Positions 43,886 to 51,284 of a stretch of DNA of 62,615 bases are shown here, in pieces. Each line of letters begins with the position of its first letter. The stretch's first letter is position 1. The stretch is from Chloroflexota bacterium. Lineage in GTDB: Bacteria; Chloroflexota; Limnocylindria; Limnocylindrales; CSP1-4. Below the pieces are notes generated by a model, which ran no database searches, had not been told where the DNA came from, and saw only the letters and a list, made by a program, of their open reading frames with translations. The stretch spans positions 48,992 through 111,606 of the forward strand of contig PMKV01000134.1 of assembly GCA_003157875.1 (NCBI GenBank). Direction: 5' to 3'. Both the position numbers and the translations under genes were made by a program.

Positions 43886-44697
43886 CACTGGAACGCCGAC
43901 TCGACGGCATCGAGAAGAACCTATCTCCTACTCAGCTCGTCCTGCGCTGGCTGGCCGAGGCTCATGCCTTCGGGAGCCTGGAAGCCTACGTTGGCTCGCT
44001 CCTGGATCTACCCGGCAACCAGCAGCCGATCGACCGTCTCTGCCGTGACGCCCACGACGGTGTCCGGGCGAGCCTGCGAGGCAAACGGCCCGAAGTCGTC
44101 GATGCCGCGGTCCGGAGCGCTCTGCGCGAGACCGTGTTTCGGTATGAGCTGGTGCTGGGCATCTACGTGGCCGCAAAGGAGCTGCTGGATCGCGAGACGT
44201 TGCTCGAAGCTCTCTTCGCTTCCCAGCTGGCTCTGCTCGTGAGGGACGAGCGCAACCAACGCCCCGCGGATGAGTCGCATCTTGCGTACCTGGGTCAATG
44301 CCGTGATCTCACCGCCGGGGCGGTGAGCGAGTTACTGGCGGCCCAGGCTGCCCGAGCCACTGTCGAGGCCCGCTACCTACAAGGCCAGGCAGCCCTCTTC
44401 CCGGACGTGGCCGAGGCGTTCGACGACCAAGTCCGTCGCAGTCAACAACTCGCGGAGATGGCAGCCGACATGGCCGAACTGGATGGCGTCGAACCGGAAG
44501 AGAGAGGCGAACCCGCTGCACCCGCGTGGCGAGTGGACCAGCTTGTTGCCGATCTCGTGGAACCGGCCAGGTCTACCGCCCTGGAGAAGCTCGGCGAGGG
44601 TTCGAGAGCGCTCAGCATCGCCAGCGACTGGCTGAAGACGAAGTTCTCGGCCGGGTCAGTCGCGATGGATCGGCCAGATGCCGCCGCCCAGGCATGA
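43882..44697 (+). CDS. helical protein of a phage-like module
   Basis: 271 residues, almost entirely helical, soluble and acidic, starting MTLERRLDGIEKNLSPTQLV. GAGGAG five bases before ATG 43882, and overlap with the previous gene, give a firm start. Segments include AHAFGSLEAYVGSLLDLPGN, LVLGIYVAAKELLDRETLLE and QAARATVEARYLQGQAALFP. No catalytic motif was recognised. Coupling to the Cys/His protein suggests they form a complex. It is followed by a cluster of palindromes. Confidence 0.65.
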   Translation: MTLERRLDGIEKNLSPTQLVLRWLAEAHAFGSLEAYVGSLLDLPGNQQPIDRLCRDAHDGVRASLRGKRPEVVDAAVRSALRETVFRYELVLGIYVAAKELLDRETLLEALFASQLALLVRDERNQRPADESHLAYLGQCRDLTAGAVSELLAAQAARATVEARYLQGQAALFPDVAEAFDDQVRRSQQLAEMAADMAELDGVEPEERGEPAAPAWRVDQLVADLVEPARSTALEKLGEGSRALSIASDWLKTKFSAGSVAMDRPDAAAQA

Positions 44698-44713
44698 TGT
44701 CCAGCCCTCAGCT

Positions 44714-44897
44714 GCGGGACAAGCGGGACAACTAGAACCGCTGTCCCGGGACATGTCCCGGCAACTCCGGCCGGTGCTCTTGTCAGCCCCGTAACCCTGC
44801 TGAGGTGACTGATCCCGCCTCGGTAACCTCGGTGTCAGTGCGCGGGCCCGCGGCGTAACCTGGCGAGGTTACAGGGCGGTAACCGAGCCGAGGTTAC
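44714..44897. promoter_or_regulatory. iteron-like cluster of two repeat families
   Basis: Family one: GCGGGACAA twice in tandem (44714-44722, 44723-44731), then TGTCCCGGGACATGTCCCGG (44742-44761), whose first 12 bases are a perfect palindrome. Family two: GTAACC at 44791, 44823 (GTAACCTCGG), 44855-44872 (GTAACCTGGCGAGGTTAC, perfect 7-bp arms) and 44879-44897 (GTAACCGAGCCGAGGTTAC, 6-bp arms). Gene-free and placed right after the phage-like module, it looks like a multi-site operator, partition site or replication origin. Confidence 0.6.
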
Positions 44898-44946
44898 GAG
44901 GCTCCAGCTCGCGCTCTCGGTCGGAGACCGAAGCGCGCACCCTCCG

Positions 44947-45825
44947 TCACCAACCGAGACGGCGGCAGAGGTCCGTCGCGTATGACCGTCCGCCGGAGTC
45001 CCAGATCTCGATGTGAGCGTTCGTCCAATACCCCTCGCAGACAAGCGAATCCCCCGACGGCGCCAGCGGGTGCGCGTACTTGATCCAGGTTCCGTCAGCG
45101 GGAGGGTAGGCCGCGCCGAAGGCATTACAGACCGGCAGGTCGGCAAGGACGGTGGCGTTGTGACCTTCCACCTGGAGCCCACAAGCAGCGGTCGAGATGG
45201 GGGTGAAGACCGGCTTGCGCGTGGGCGCCGACGTGGGCGTTGGCGGGGGAATGCCATTGGCGAGGTCGACCAGTCGCGAACAGATAGACGTGCCGTATAG
45301 GTTCAGGGAGCCCTGATCGCGAACCGTGAAGAGATCGCCCGCGTAATGGACCTGGCAGATCGACGCGCCGGCCGGCTGCTGTCCGCCGGAGTACACGTAC
45401 CAGGTTCCTCCGTCAGTGGTTTGGGTCAGCATCGAGTCGCACTGGGCTTGAGCGTCGGCCCCTTGTACCGTCACACTCACGGCCGCGCCGTTGAGCCCGA
45501 CCGAGCACGAGGGCGTTACTGCGCCCACGAAGTAGCCGCGAAAATCAGGGCTCAGCGCGAAGAGCGCGCCCAGGCCAACGCACAGGGCGAGTACGAAGAC
45601 CGCGGCCAGCCGCCACCAGGGGACGCCGCTCTTGGGCGCCACGGCATAGACGATCTGCGGCTGGTACTGAGGGGCAGCAGGAGGCGGAGGAGCATAGGAG
45701 CTCTGGGGCGTGGCGGCCGCCTGGGGCGATCCACAACGCGGGCAATACCTAGGGTTAGGACCTACTGGCGCACCACATCTCGGGCACCATTTGTCGGCCC
45801 CTGCTCCGCCAGCCGTACTCGCCAC
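44947..45825 (-). CDS. zinc-ribbon membrane protein with extracellular Cys-rich domain
   Basis: 292 residues from GTG 45825 (GGGGAG four bases upstream). An N-terminal double CxxC zinc ribbon (WCPRCGAPVGPNPRYCPRCG, residues 13-32) is followed by a Pro/Gln/Ala linker, one membrane helix (WRLAAVFVLALCVGLGALFA, about 71-90) and an extracellular domain with about eight cysteines, probably paired, in two similar halves (each with CxVxx..A near the start and TW(Y/I)xY..). The layout matches the protein at 54053-54961. The topology suggests a cytoplasmic sensor or anchor head with an outer binding domain. Confidence 0.75.
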   Translation of the reverse strand: MASTAGGAGADKWCPRCGAPVGPNPRYCPRCGSPQAAATPQSSYAPPPPAAPQYQPQIVYAVAPKSGVPWWRLAAVFVLALCVGLGALFALSPDFRGYFVGAVTPSCSVGLNGAAVSVTVQGADAQAQCDSMLTQTTDGGTWYVYSGGQQPAGASICQVHYAGDLFTVRDQGSLNLYGTSICSRLVDLANGIPPPTPTSAPTRKPVFTPISTAACGLQVEGHNATVLADLPVCNAFGAAYPPADGTWIKYAHPLAPSGDSLVCEGYWTNAHIEIWDSGGRSYATDLCRRLGW

Positions 45826-46171
45826 CGGACTCCCCTAGCTCGCCTCTCGTTTCCAGCGAGCTATGCCCAAGATGCTACGCCTCGGCGGGTCGTCCGAGCG
45901 AGCCAATGGCGCTCACTATGGAACGACCGTGTCGTGCGAGTCGAGTCAGGCCGACGCTCTTGGGTCGGGGCACATGCCAGAGGCGTCCGTGGCCGAGCGC
46001 CTGAAAGGCAGTATTTCAGTTTGGCGTTGACGTGCGAAGAAGCCCAGCCAGGCGGTCTGGGCTTCTTCGTGTTTCCGAAGCCGAGGTCACCTGTAGGGGG
46101 CAACAGCCGGCTCCTGGGGGTGGCAAGCGCTGAGGGCGGCGCTCGCCACGCTGACCATCCCAAGACGCGCG
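45826..46171. other. spacer with a dispersed short repeat and a terminator
   Basis: Holds the 42-bp sequence 45914-45955 that resembles 34068-34109 (same length, 13-base identical right end GAGTCAGGCCGAC, identical left end CACTATGG) and the terminator at 46036-46068. No gene seen. Confidence 0.45.
46036..46068. terminator. strong terminator-like hairpin
   Basis: GAAGAAGCCCAG (46036-46047) pairs perfectly with CTGGGCTTCTTC (46057-46068) over a nine-base loop; GTGTTTCC follows on the plus strand. It lies about 100 bases beyond the stop of the minus-strand gene ending at 46172 and may serve that gene, or act in both directions. Confidence 0.65.
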
Positions 46172-47119
46172 CTAGCAGTTGGTCAACCCTTGGCCGGTGC
46201 CCGCTTTCACCCAGAACGTGTAGAAGTTGTAGCTGTTGCTCAACACGGTCCACGGATCTCTTGAACAGCGCTGATCCCAGATGCCCGTGGTGGTGACCCA
46301 CTTGCTCCATGATGAGCCGGCCTTGAGTTCGAGGCCGCTGGCGTCCGCTCCGAAGTAGACGTAGAAGGGCGTCTGCGTGGTACCCGCCGTCTCGAAGTGG
46401 AACCCGACCTCGGCTCCGCCGGAATTGCCGACGTACCCCGGTCGCCCGTCGTACCTGTAGATGAAGGCTGGAGACATCAAATAGGACGTCATGCCAGGCA
46501 CCGCCACTCCCCAGATGCCGGTCGTGCCTCCGTAGTAGCTGATGGTGTATGACGCGCCGACCGCGTGGGCGCCGCTCGGCAATTGGTCTTGGTCAATGAA
46601 CGTACACATCTGCGTTCCGCCCGCGCAGTTCCCCCCCATTCCGCCAGCGACAGGTACATCCCATTCGATGAATGCCTTGGGGCTATAGGCTACGTGAAGC
46701 TGCCCTGATCCGTCCTTCCGCGTGCCCTGGTACCAACCGGTCCTGATCATCCCTCCGTAGTACATGCCCATTTGCACGTAGGCTTCGGCTTCGTTGGTCG
46801 TGATGGTGGCGATCGGCGAGGTGATCTCCCTCGTGTGCGGCGCGGAGATCGACCCCGTGACGCCGCTCCAACCTTCGTATGGCCAGGCCATGGTCCCAGA
46901 GCAATGGTTCGTTGAGTTGGACGAGGCGGTGTACTCGTACGCCTCGCCCAAGCCGCTGCCATCGCAGACAGTGGGCGAAGCCGCTGGGGCTTTGGCAGCA
47001 TTCCTCGGAGTAAGCGGAACCGCGGCCGCCGATCCGGGTAGAGCCATAGCCAGAAGGAGTCCTGCCAGGAGCCCTGCGCGCAGACTCCCCGAGCCAGCTA
47101 CGGTCTTGTGGATCCCCAT
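46172..47119 (-). CDS. secreted protein of unknown function
   Basis: 315 residues from ATG 47119 (GAGGAGGAG seven bases upstream; a longer frame has no start signal). Signal peptide to about residue 33 (LRAGLLAGLLLAMALPGSAA). The mature protein is beta-rich with few charges and several Tyr/Trp/Gly segments: AEAYVQMGMYYGGMIRTGWY, SYTISYYGGTTGIWGVAVPG, EVGFHFETAGTTQTPFYVYF; Cys pairs are near the start and the end. It is likely an extracellular beta-sandwich. Nearby genes do not suggest a function. Confidence 0.75.
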   Translation of the reverse strand: MGIHKTVAGSGSLRAGLLAGLLLAMALPGSAAAVPLTPRNAAKAPAASPTVCDGSGLGEAYEYTASSNSTNHCSGTMAWPYEGWSGVTGSISAPHTREITSPIATITTNEAEAYVQMGMYYGGMIRTGWYQGTRKDGSGQLHVAYSPKAFIEWDVPVAGGMGGNCAGGTQMCTFIDQDQLPSGAHAVGASYTISYYGGTTGIWGVAVPGMTSYLMSPAFIYRYDGRPGYVGNSGGAEVGFHFETAGTTQTPFYVYFGADASGLELKAGSSWSKWVTTTGIWDQRCSRDPWTVLSNSYNFYTFWVKAGTGQGLTNC

Positions 47120-47591
47120 GGTGCTCCTCCTCGCCGTGCACATCCGACTTGGACGTCGTGTGGTCCGGGTCACGGCCCTCACAGACTACCATCCCAAATG
47201 GCGCCCTCGATGCGCCCGTGGGAGGAATTCGCTCAGTAGCCTCGGCGAGTGGCGAGCGAGCATTCACACACGGTTGCGTTCTCCGCCGTTGGGCCCGTTG
47301 ACCCTGATCCTGGGGCCTCCCCCCAGATGCGGTCTTCGAGTTGGACACGGCACCGACAGCACGTGCGAGCTCGGCGGCGGAGAGTGGCAACTGGACTTGC
47401 CGCGAGCCAGAAAGGCCAGCCAAGGAATAAGCCTTACGCTTCGCCGGCCAGAGTACGGCCGCCCTCCTACGACTCCAAACCGCCAGGATCTGTTGGTGGG
47501 TGATTGATCGGGGCTCGTCGGGCTGAGGGTCAAATCGACACCATGAAACCATCGTGTCGCAACCCACCGCTCTGGCTGCCGCTGTCGAGCG

Positions 47592-47641
47592 TCTGCCTTC
47601 CAAGCTGAATGTCGCGGGTTCGAGACCCGTCTCCCGCTCCA
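47592..47641 (+). pseudogene. 3' half of a tRNA-Gly(UCC) gene
   Basis: Anticodon arm TCTGC-CTTCCAA-GCTGA (one mismatch), variable bases, T-arm GCGGG-TTCGAGA-CCCGT, acceptor strand CTCCCGC, T and encoded CCA. No GCGGGAG acceptor strand is found upstream, so only the 3' half is present, as left by tRNA-targeting integration. The spacer before it (47120-47591) has no gene but holds a 24-bp near-palindrome, CGACACCATG-AAAC-CATCGTGTCG (47536-47559). It is on the opposite strand to the other four tRNA-Gly pieces. Confidence 0.75.
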
Positions 47642-47673
47642 CTTCCCTTTTCCAAGCTCAGCCTTCCCTTGAC

Positions 47674-48276
47674 TTACTTGGGTGGCTTCACCTGCACAAC
47701 CCCGAGTTCCGCCTGGATGGCTTCCTCGAATGCGTCCAGTGCATCCCGGCCGGCCCTGTCTACTGCCTCCCACCCGGGTACGTCGCCAGGGATCAGCCGG
47801 TAGCCACCCCGCTCCCCTTGGACGGCAAAACCCAGCACGCTATCCATGGCAACGTCCAAGCGGTCGGTAGCCTTGCGAGTGTCTGGCTGGCGGCTAATGA
47901 GGCGCAATTCCCGCACCCATCGGCCCCAATCACGCGGCATCTGCACCGTCACGTCAGTCGGCATGTTGCCCTTCTGGCGGCCGAATACCTCGGAGTCCAC
48001 CCCGATGAGCGTGGCGTCGGCGGCCTGCGCTATGGAGATGGCGAGTTCACGGACCCGGTCAGCGAACCGGGCAGCCCGCACCTCCTCCCGGTCGGCGTCA
48101 GCCATCTGCTTGGCGGCCAGGGCCGACTCGCGGGCCGCGTCCGCTGCAATCTTGGCTGCCTCCCGTGCCGACCCTGCGCTGATCCGTCCCCCGATCGCGA
48201 CGCCAGCCAACCCCGTCAGCGCGGCCCCCGCGAGGCCGAGGACGGCTGCCAGAACGGTGGCCAGACTTTGATCCAT
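47674..48276 (-). CDS. membrane/coiled-coil protein, third of three paralogues
   Basis: 200 residues. One N-terminal membrane helix (about 5-28, ATVLAAVLGLAGAALTGLAG) then IGGRISAGSAREAAKIAADA and a long coiled coil (ARESALAAKQMADADREEVR) leading into FADRVRELA. The C-terminal helical domain keeps WVRELRLISRQ and DAFEEAIQAELG. The same elements occur in the two genes upstream, so the three arose by duplication. No enzyme motif. The ATG lies only three bases after the previous stop, so it is in an operon; its 3' end is 33 bases from the tRNA-Gly fragment. Confidence 0.7.
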   Translation of the reverse strand: MDQSLATVLAAVLGLAGAALTGLAGVAIGGRISAGSAREAAKIAADAARESALAAKQMADADREEVRAARFADRVRELAISIAQAADATLIGVDSEVFGRQKGNMPTDVTVQMPRDWGRWVRELRLISRQPDTRKATDRLDVAMDSVLGFAVQGERGGYRLIPGDVPGWEAVDRAGRDALDAFEEAIQAELGVVQVKPPK

Positions 48277-48279
48277 GGC

Positions 48280-48885
48280 CTAGCCTTCGCCCGCTTCTAG
48301 TTCGACCGGCGGCCGGCCGAGTTCGGTTCGGAAGGCAACTTCGAATGTCGCTACCGCGTGTTCGTATGCCGTGACAACCGACTCCCACAGGTCGTCCTTG
48401 GGACTACCGACCGTCCTCGTCCCGTACACATAGCCGAGTTTCACCCAGGCCGTCGTCAGGCCCTCCACCGCGTCATAGGCAACCTGGGTTCTAACCAGCA
48501 GCCGCAGTTCCTGGCCCACCTGTCCAACAGTGACGGCGGGTTCCGGGTTTGGCACCTTCCTGCCCTCACCTCGTTCCACCGCCCACGTCCAGGTCAGCAA
48601 ATGGCGGTCCGCCACGTCCAACATCTGCGCCGCCAGTTCGCGAACACGATCGGCGAATCGGGAATCTCGCGCGTCGCGAAGATTCTCAGTCGTCGTCTGC
48701 CGGGCAGCCCAAGCGGTAATTCCGGCGCCAAGAACGCCGCCAGCCACCCCCGCCCCGCCGCCCACCAGTGCGCCCTGGACGGCCGGGTCGTTGATCCGCA
48801 CGCCCAGCAAGGCTGCCCCTGCAAAGCCGACCACAGCCGCGGCAGCCGCGACCAGGACCACAGCCCAACGTCCGCGGTTGCTCAT
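48280..48885 (-). CDS. membrane/coiled-coil protein, second of three paralogues
   Basis: 201 residues. Two N-terminal membrane helices (about 8-28 and 38-60, separated by a Gly-rich turn) replace the single helix of its paralogues. Then TENLRDARDSRFADRVRELA matches the coiled-coil exit of the other two, followed by VGQELRLLVRTQVAYDAVEG and ATFEVAFRTELGRPP. The ATG overlaps the stop of the upstream gene (ATGA at 48882-48885), giving translational coupling. A membrane-tethered signalling or structural role is possible, but no family is recognised. Confidence 0.7.
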   Translation of the reverse strand: MSNRGRWAVVLVAAAAAVVGFAGAALLGVRINDPAVQGALVGGGAGVAGGVLGAGITAWAARQTTTENLRDARDSRFADRVRELAAQMLDVADRHLLTWTWAVERGEGRKVPNPEPAVTVGQVGQELRLLVRTQVAYDAVEGLTTAWVKLGYVYGTRTVGSPKDDLWESVVTAYEHAVATFEVAFRTELGRPPVELEAGEG

Positions 48886-49553
48886 GTTCGAGGGGAGTCG
48901 GGATCGTGATTTGCCGTAGACATGCTCGCCGGCAGGCTAGGCGGTATGGGCAGGACGGGAATCCGTTGAATGGGTGGGCGCCCGAGTTCCACGCGGATGG
49001 CGTCCTCAAACTTCAGCGACTCGTCAATCCATGCCCGGTATGCCTGCCGCCAGTCGTTCACGTTTTCCGCAGTAGGGTGACTCACGACGATGTTGACGAG
49101 GTACGCGAAGAACAGCGTGCCCATGAACTTCCCGATACCTTCGTAGGTTCCGAGCAAGCGGACCAGCAGCCGCAGTTGTTGGGCTGTCCTGGCGATCGAG
49201 GCCAGTTCCACGGCCGGCCACTCGGGGACATCGCGCTTCGAGACAGCGGCCACCACCGCGGCGTCACACGAGGTCATGTAGCGTCTGGCGTCGTCGAGTA
49301 GCTGCGAGGCCAGTTCTCGGACCCGATCCGCGAAAAGGGCGGCCCTGGCTTCCTCCCTGTCCGCGTCCGCGGTTTCCTTGGCTATGGCGGCAGACTCCCG
49401 CGCCGCGTCGGCGGAGGACTTGGCGGTGTCGCGCGCGGCGTTGCCGCTGATCCGACCACCGACCACCACACCGCCAAGGCCGACAACGGCGACCAAGACG
49501 ACTCCGGCCAGCGTGATGAGTGCCGCGAGAACGATCGCCCACCCTTGGTCCAT
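48882..49553 (-). CDS. membrane/coiled-coil protein, first of three paralogues
   Basis: 223 residues from ATG 49553, which gives MDQGWAIVLAALITLAGVVL and so aligns with the MDQ start of the third paralogue; a longer frame to 49601 is less likely. One membrane helix, GGRISGNAARDTAKSSADAA, a coiled coil ending ADADREEARAALFADRVREL, then AQQLRLLVRLLGTYEGIGKF, a hydrophobic patch (MGTLFFAYLVNIVV) and FEDAIRVELGRPP. First gene of the three-gene operon. No ribosome binding site was seen, so it may be leaderless. Confidence 0.7.
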   Translation of the reverse strand: MDQGWAIVLAALITLAGVVLVAVVGLGGVVVGGRISGNAARDTAKSSADAARESAAIAKETADADREEARAALFADRVRELASQLLDDARRYMTSCDAAVVAAVSKRDVPEWPAVELASIARTAQQLRLLVRLLGTYEGIGKFMGTLFFAYLVNIVVSHPTAENVNDWRQAYRAWIDESLKFEDAIRVELGRPPIQRIPVLPIPPSLPASMSTANHDPDSPRT

Positions 49554-49986
49554 GCCGCGATTGTCGCAGGACCGGCTGACTGTGACCGACCGAACCTGCA
49601 CCGTGTGCAGCGGCCCAATGCCCGCCGACGTCCGACGGGATTGACATAGCGCCTACTGCAACCCGCCTTTTGCAAGGCTGCGTTCAACGCCCGATACCGA
49701 TCCGCTGCCACGATGTCCGACTGCCACTCCCGATCACGCCAAATCTGGCGGGATCGAGTTTCCCGCTCGTGCAAGCAGCGCCCTCGATATGGTCCAGCAT
49801 GTGGTCATGGCCGAATGTGCACGATGGCTGCATTGTCGGCACCAGACCGGACGCGCAGGAATAGGGCTCACACGACACGGGTGACTGTGCGGAGCGGCGA
49901 GTGCCAGTTTTCAGCTGCACGGTCTTCGGACGGAGTCGATCGCCGTTGATGACTGTTGCCGCTTCGGCCGCCGGTGGCCTGGACTC
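49554..49986. other. gene-free spacer
   Basis: About 430 bp upstream of the three-paralogue operon and downstream of the anti-sigma-like gene. No supported frame. The only repeat seen is a GATGGCTGC variant at 49826. The promoter of the three-gene operon should lie near 49560-49650. Confidence 0.35.
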
Positions 49987-50697
49987 CTAGAAATGCGGTT
50001 GATCCAACTCCCCGCTGATCGCTCCGGTTGCGTCGCGGGCGACGATCCTGAGGATCTTGCCTCGTTCCGGCCACCAGGCTAGGTAGAAGCCATGGCCTAG
50101 GCTGGCTGTGACATCCGCGCCGGACTCCAGCTCGACATCGACAGTCGTAGCCAGTGTCCCCGAATGCCCGATCACCATGTCGAAGCTGTCTGAACCCCCG
50201 GCCCCGATGAGGAAGTCGAGTCTTGAGCTATCCGTCGAAGTGAAGCGCCCGTACGAGGAAGTCGCGCTCCCCACGGTTCCGGAGCGGTCCCAGTAGAACC
50301 GGCACGTAGCGTTGTTGGTTCCATCCGTGAAGAGGGCCACCGCCCCGTTTCCACGACCATCGACCACGCTGAAGGGGAGACCGAAGTCTATCGGTCTGCT
50401 CGCAAGCGTCTTGTCTGAAACCACGCCATTGCCGCAGGTAGCCTCGGCTCGGGCAATCAGCACAGAGTCCTGGGGAAGCGGTACTGCCGTCCAAGCGTCT
50501 ACTGGCTGAACGGCCGATCCGTCCGGGCGAAGCAAGAGGAAGCCGGCGAGCAGAACCGCCACAACGAGGCTGGCTGCGCGGAGTAGCAGCCACCGGCCGC
50601 CACGGTTCTTTCTGGCTCCTACGAGTTCGGGCCGAGTCGGGACTGAGATGTCCGCGAAGGCCGAGCGTATTCGTTCGGAGAGCGCATCATCGTCCAT
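49987..50697 (-). CDS. probable anti-sigma factor/membrane regulator of the ECF sigma
   Basis: 236 residues from ATG 50697 (GAGG about seven bases upstream). The cytoplasmic head (about 1-35, DDALSERIRSAFADISVPTR) lacks a zinc HxxxCxxC motif. One membrane helix follows (LLLRAASLVVAVLLAGFLLL) and an extracytoplasmic beta-rich domain with two cysteines (about 60-236; DSVLIARAEATCGNGVVSDK, GTVGSATSSYGRFTSTDSSR). Its start overlaps the end of the sigma gene by 11 bp, the usual sigma/anti-sigma arrangement, so it probably holds the sigma factor until an envelope signal arrives. The assignment rests on context. Confidence 0.68.
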   Translation of the reverse strand: MDDDALSERIRSAFADISVPTRPELVGARKNRGGRWLLLRAASLVVAVLLAGFLLLRPDGSAVQPVDAWTAVPLPQDSVLIARAEATCGNGVVSDKTLASRPIDFGLPFSVVDGRGNGAVALFTDGTNNATCRFYWDRSGTVGSATSSYGRFTSTDSSRLDFLIGAGGSDSFDMVIGHSGTLATTVDVELESGADVTASLGHGFYLAWWPERGKILRIVARDATGAISGELDQPHF

Positions 50698-51226
50698 CGT
50701 GGTTCCTCGTATTCGGTGTCGGCTCGAGTCGCTGTCGAAGCCTTGCAAGCGCCCGATGCAGATGGGCCGTCACCGCGCCTTCCGTTATGCCCAGCGACAA
50801 GGCCGTGCCTCGTGTGTCTAGTCCAATGAGGATGCGGAGCGCAACGACCTGGCGCTGTCGCAGAGGCAGCGCCGCGACGGCGCGAATCACATCGGGGTCC
50901 GCAACGCGTGACTCATCCAGAATTGACATTCCGGCTGCCAGTGGCAGGAGTCGCTGAATTCGCCGCCACGACGAGACGGCATCGTTTAGGGCGACTCGGA
51001 TGACCCACGCGATCGGCTTCTCTTGTCCAGATACGGCGTCCCAACGTTCCAGAGCGCGCAGGTAGGCATTAGCGACTGCGTCCTCGGCCGCCTGCCGGTT
51101 ACGCGTGACGACCAGCACCGCCCTGTACACAGCGGGGTAGGTGGCCTCAAAGAACTCGTGGAATGCCGGCGATCGCTCCTCCGACACTTCGACTGGCCTC
51201 GTCGTCAGACTGATCGTTGCCTCCAT
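50687..51226 (-). CDS. ECF-family RNA polymerase sigma factor
   Basis: 179 residues. Region 2 (about 20-90): FHEFFEATYPAVYRAVLVVT, AEDAVANAYLRALERWD and the -10-binding KPIAWVIRVALNDAVSSWRR. Region 4 (about 118-170): ALPLRQRQVVALRILIGLDT, ALSLGITEGAVTAHLHRALA, RLRQRL. It directs polymerase to a small regulon, probably including its own operon. The ATG has only a weak AGGAC site. A perfect 12-bp palindrome GAGGGGCCCCTC (51242-51253) lies just upstream and may be an operator. It is coupled to the membrane protein gene downstream. Confidence 0.9.
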   Translation of the reverse strand: MEATISLTTRPVEVSEERSPAFHEFFEATYPAVYRAVLVVTRNRQAAEDAVANAYLRALERWDAVSGQEKPIAWVIRVALNDAVSSWRRIQRLLPLAAGMSILDESRVADPDVIRAVAALPLRQRQVVALRILIGLDTRGTALSLGITEGAVTAHLHRALARLRQRLEPTPNTRNHDGR

Positions 51227-51284
51227 GTCCTATCAACGTTTGAGGGGCCCCTCGCACTTACACGCCCGCAGAAATCGGCGAATG

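Noticed and set aside
46683-47642. Long open frames across 47.2-47.7 kb encoding texts such as GLEPATFSLEG or SNPRHSAWKA
   Set aside because: These are readings of the tRNA-Gly 3' half and its surroundings in other frames, a well-known source of false proteins. No start signal or domain supports them.
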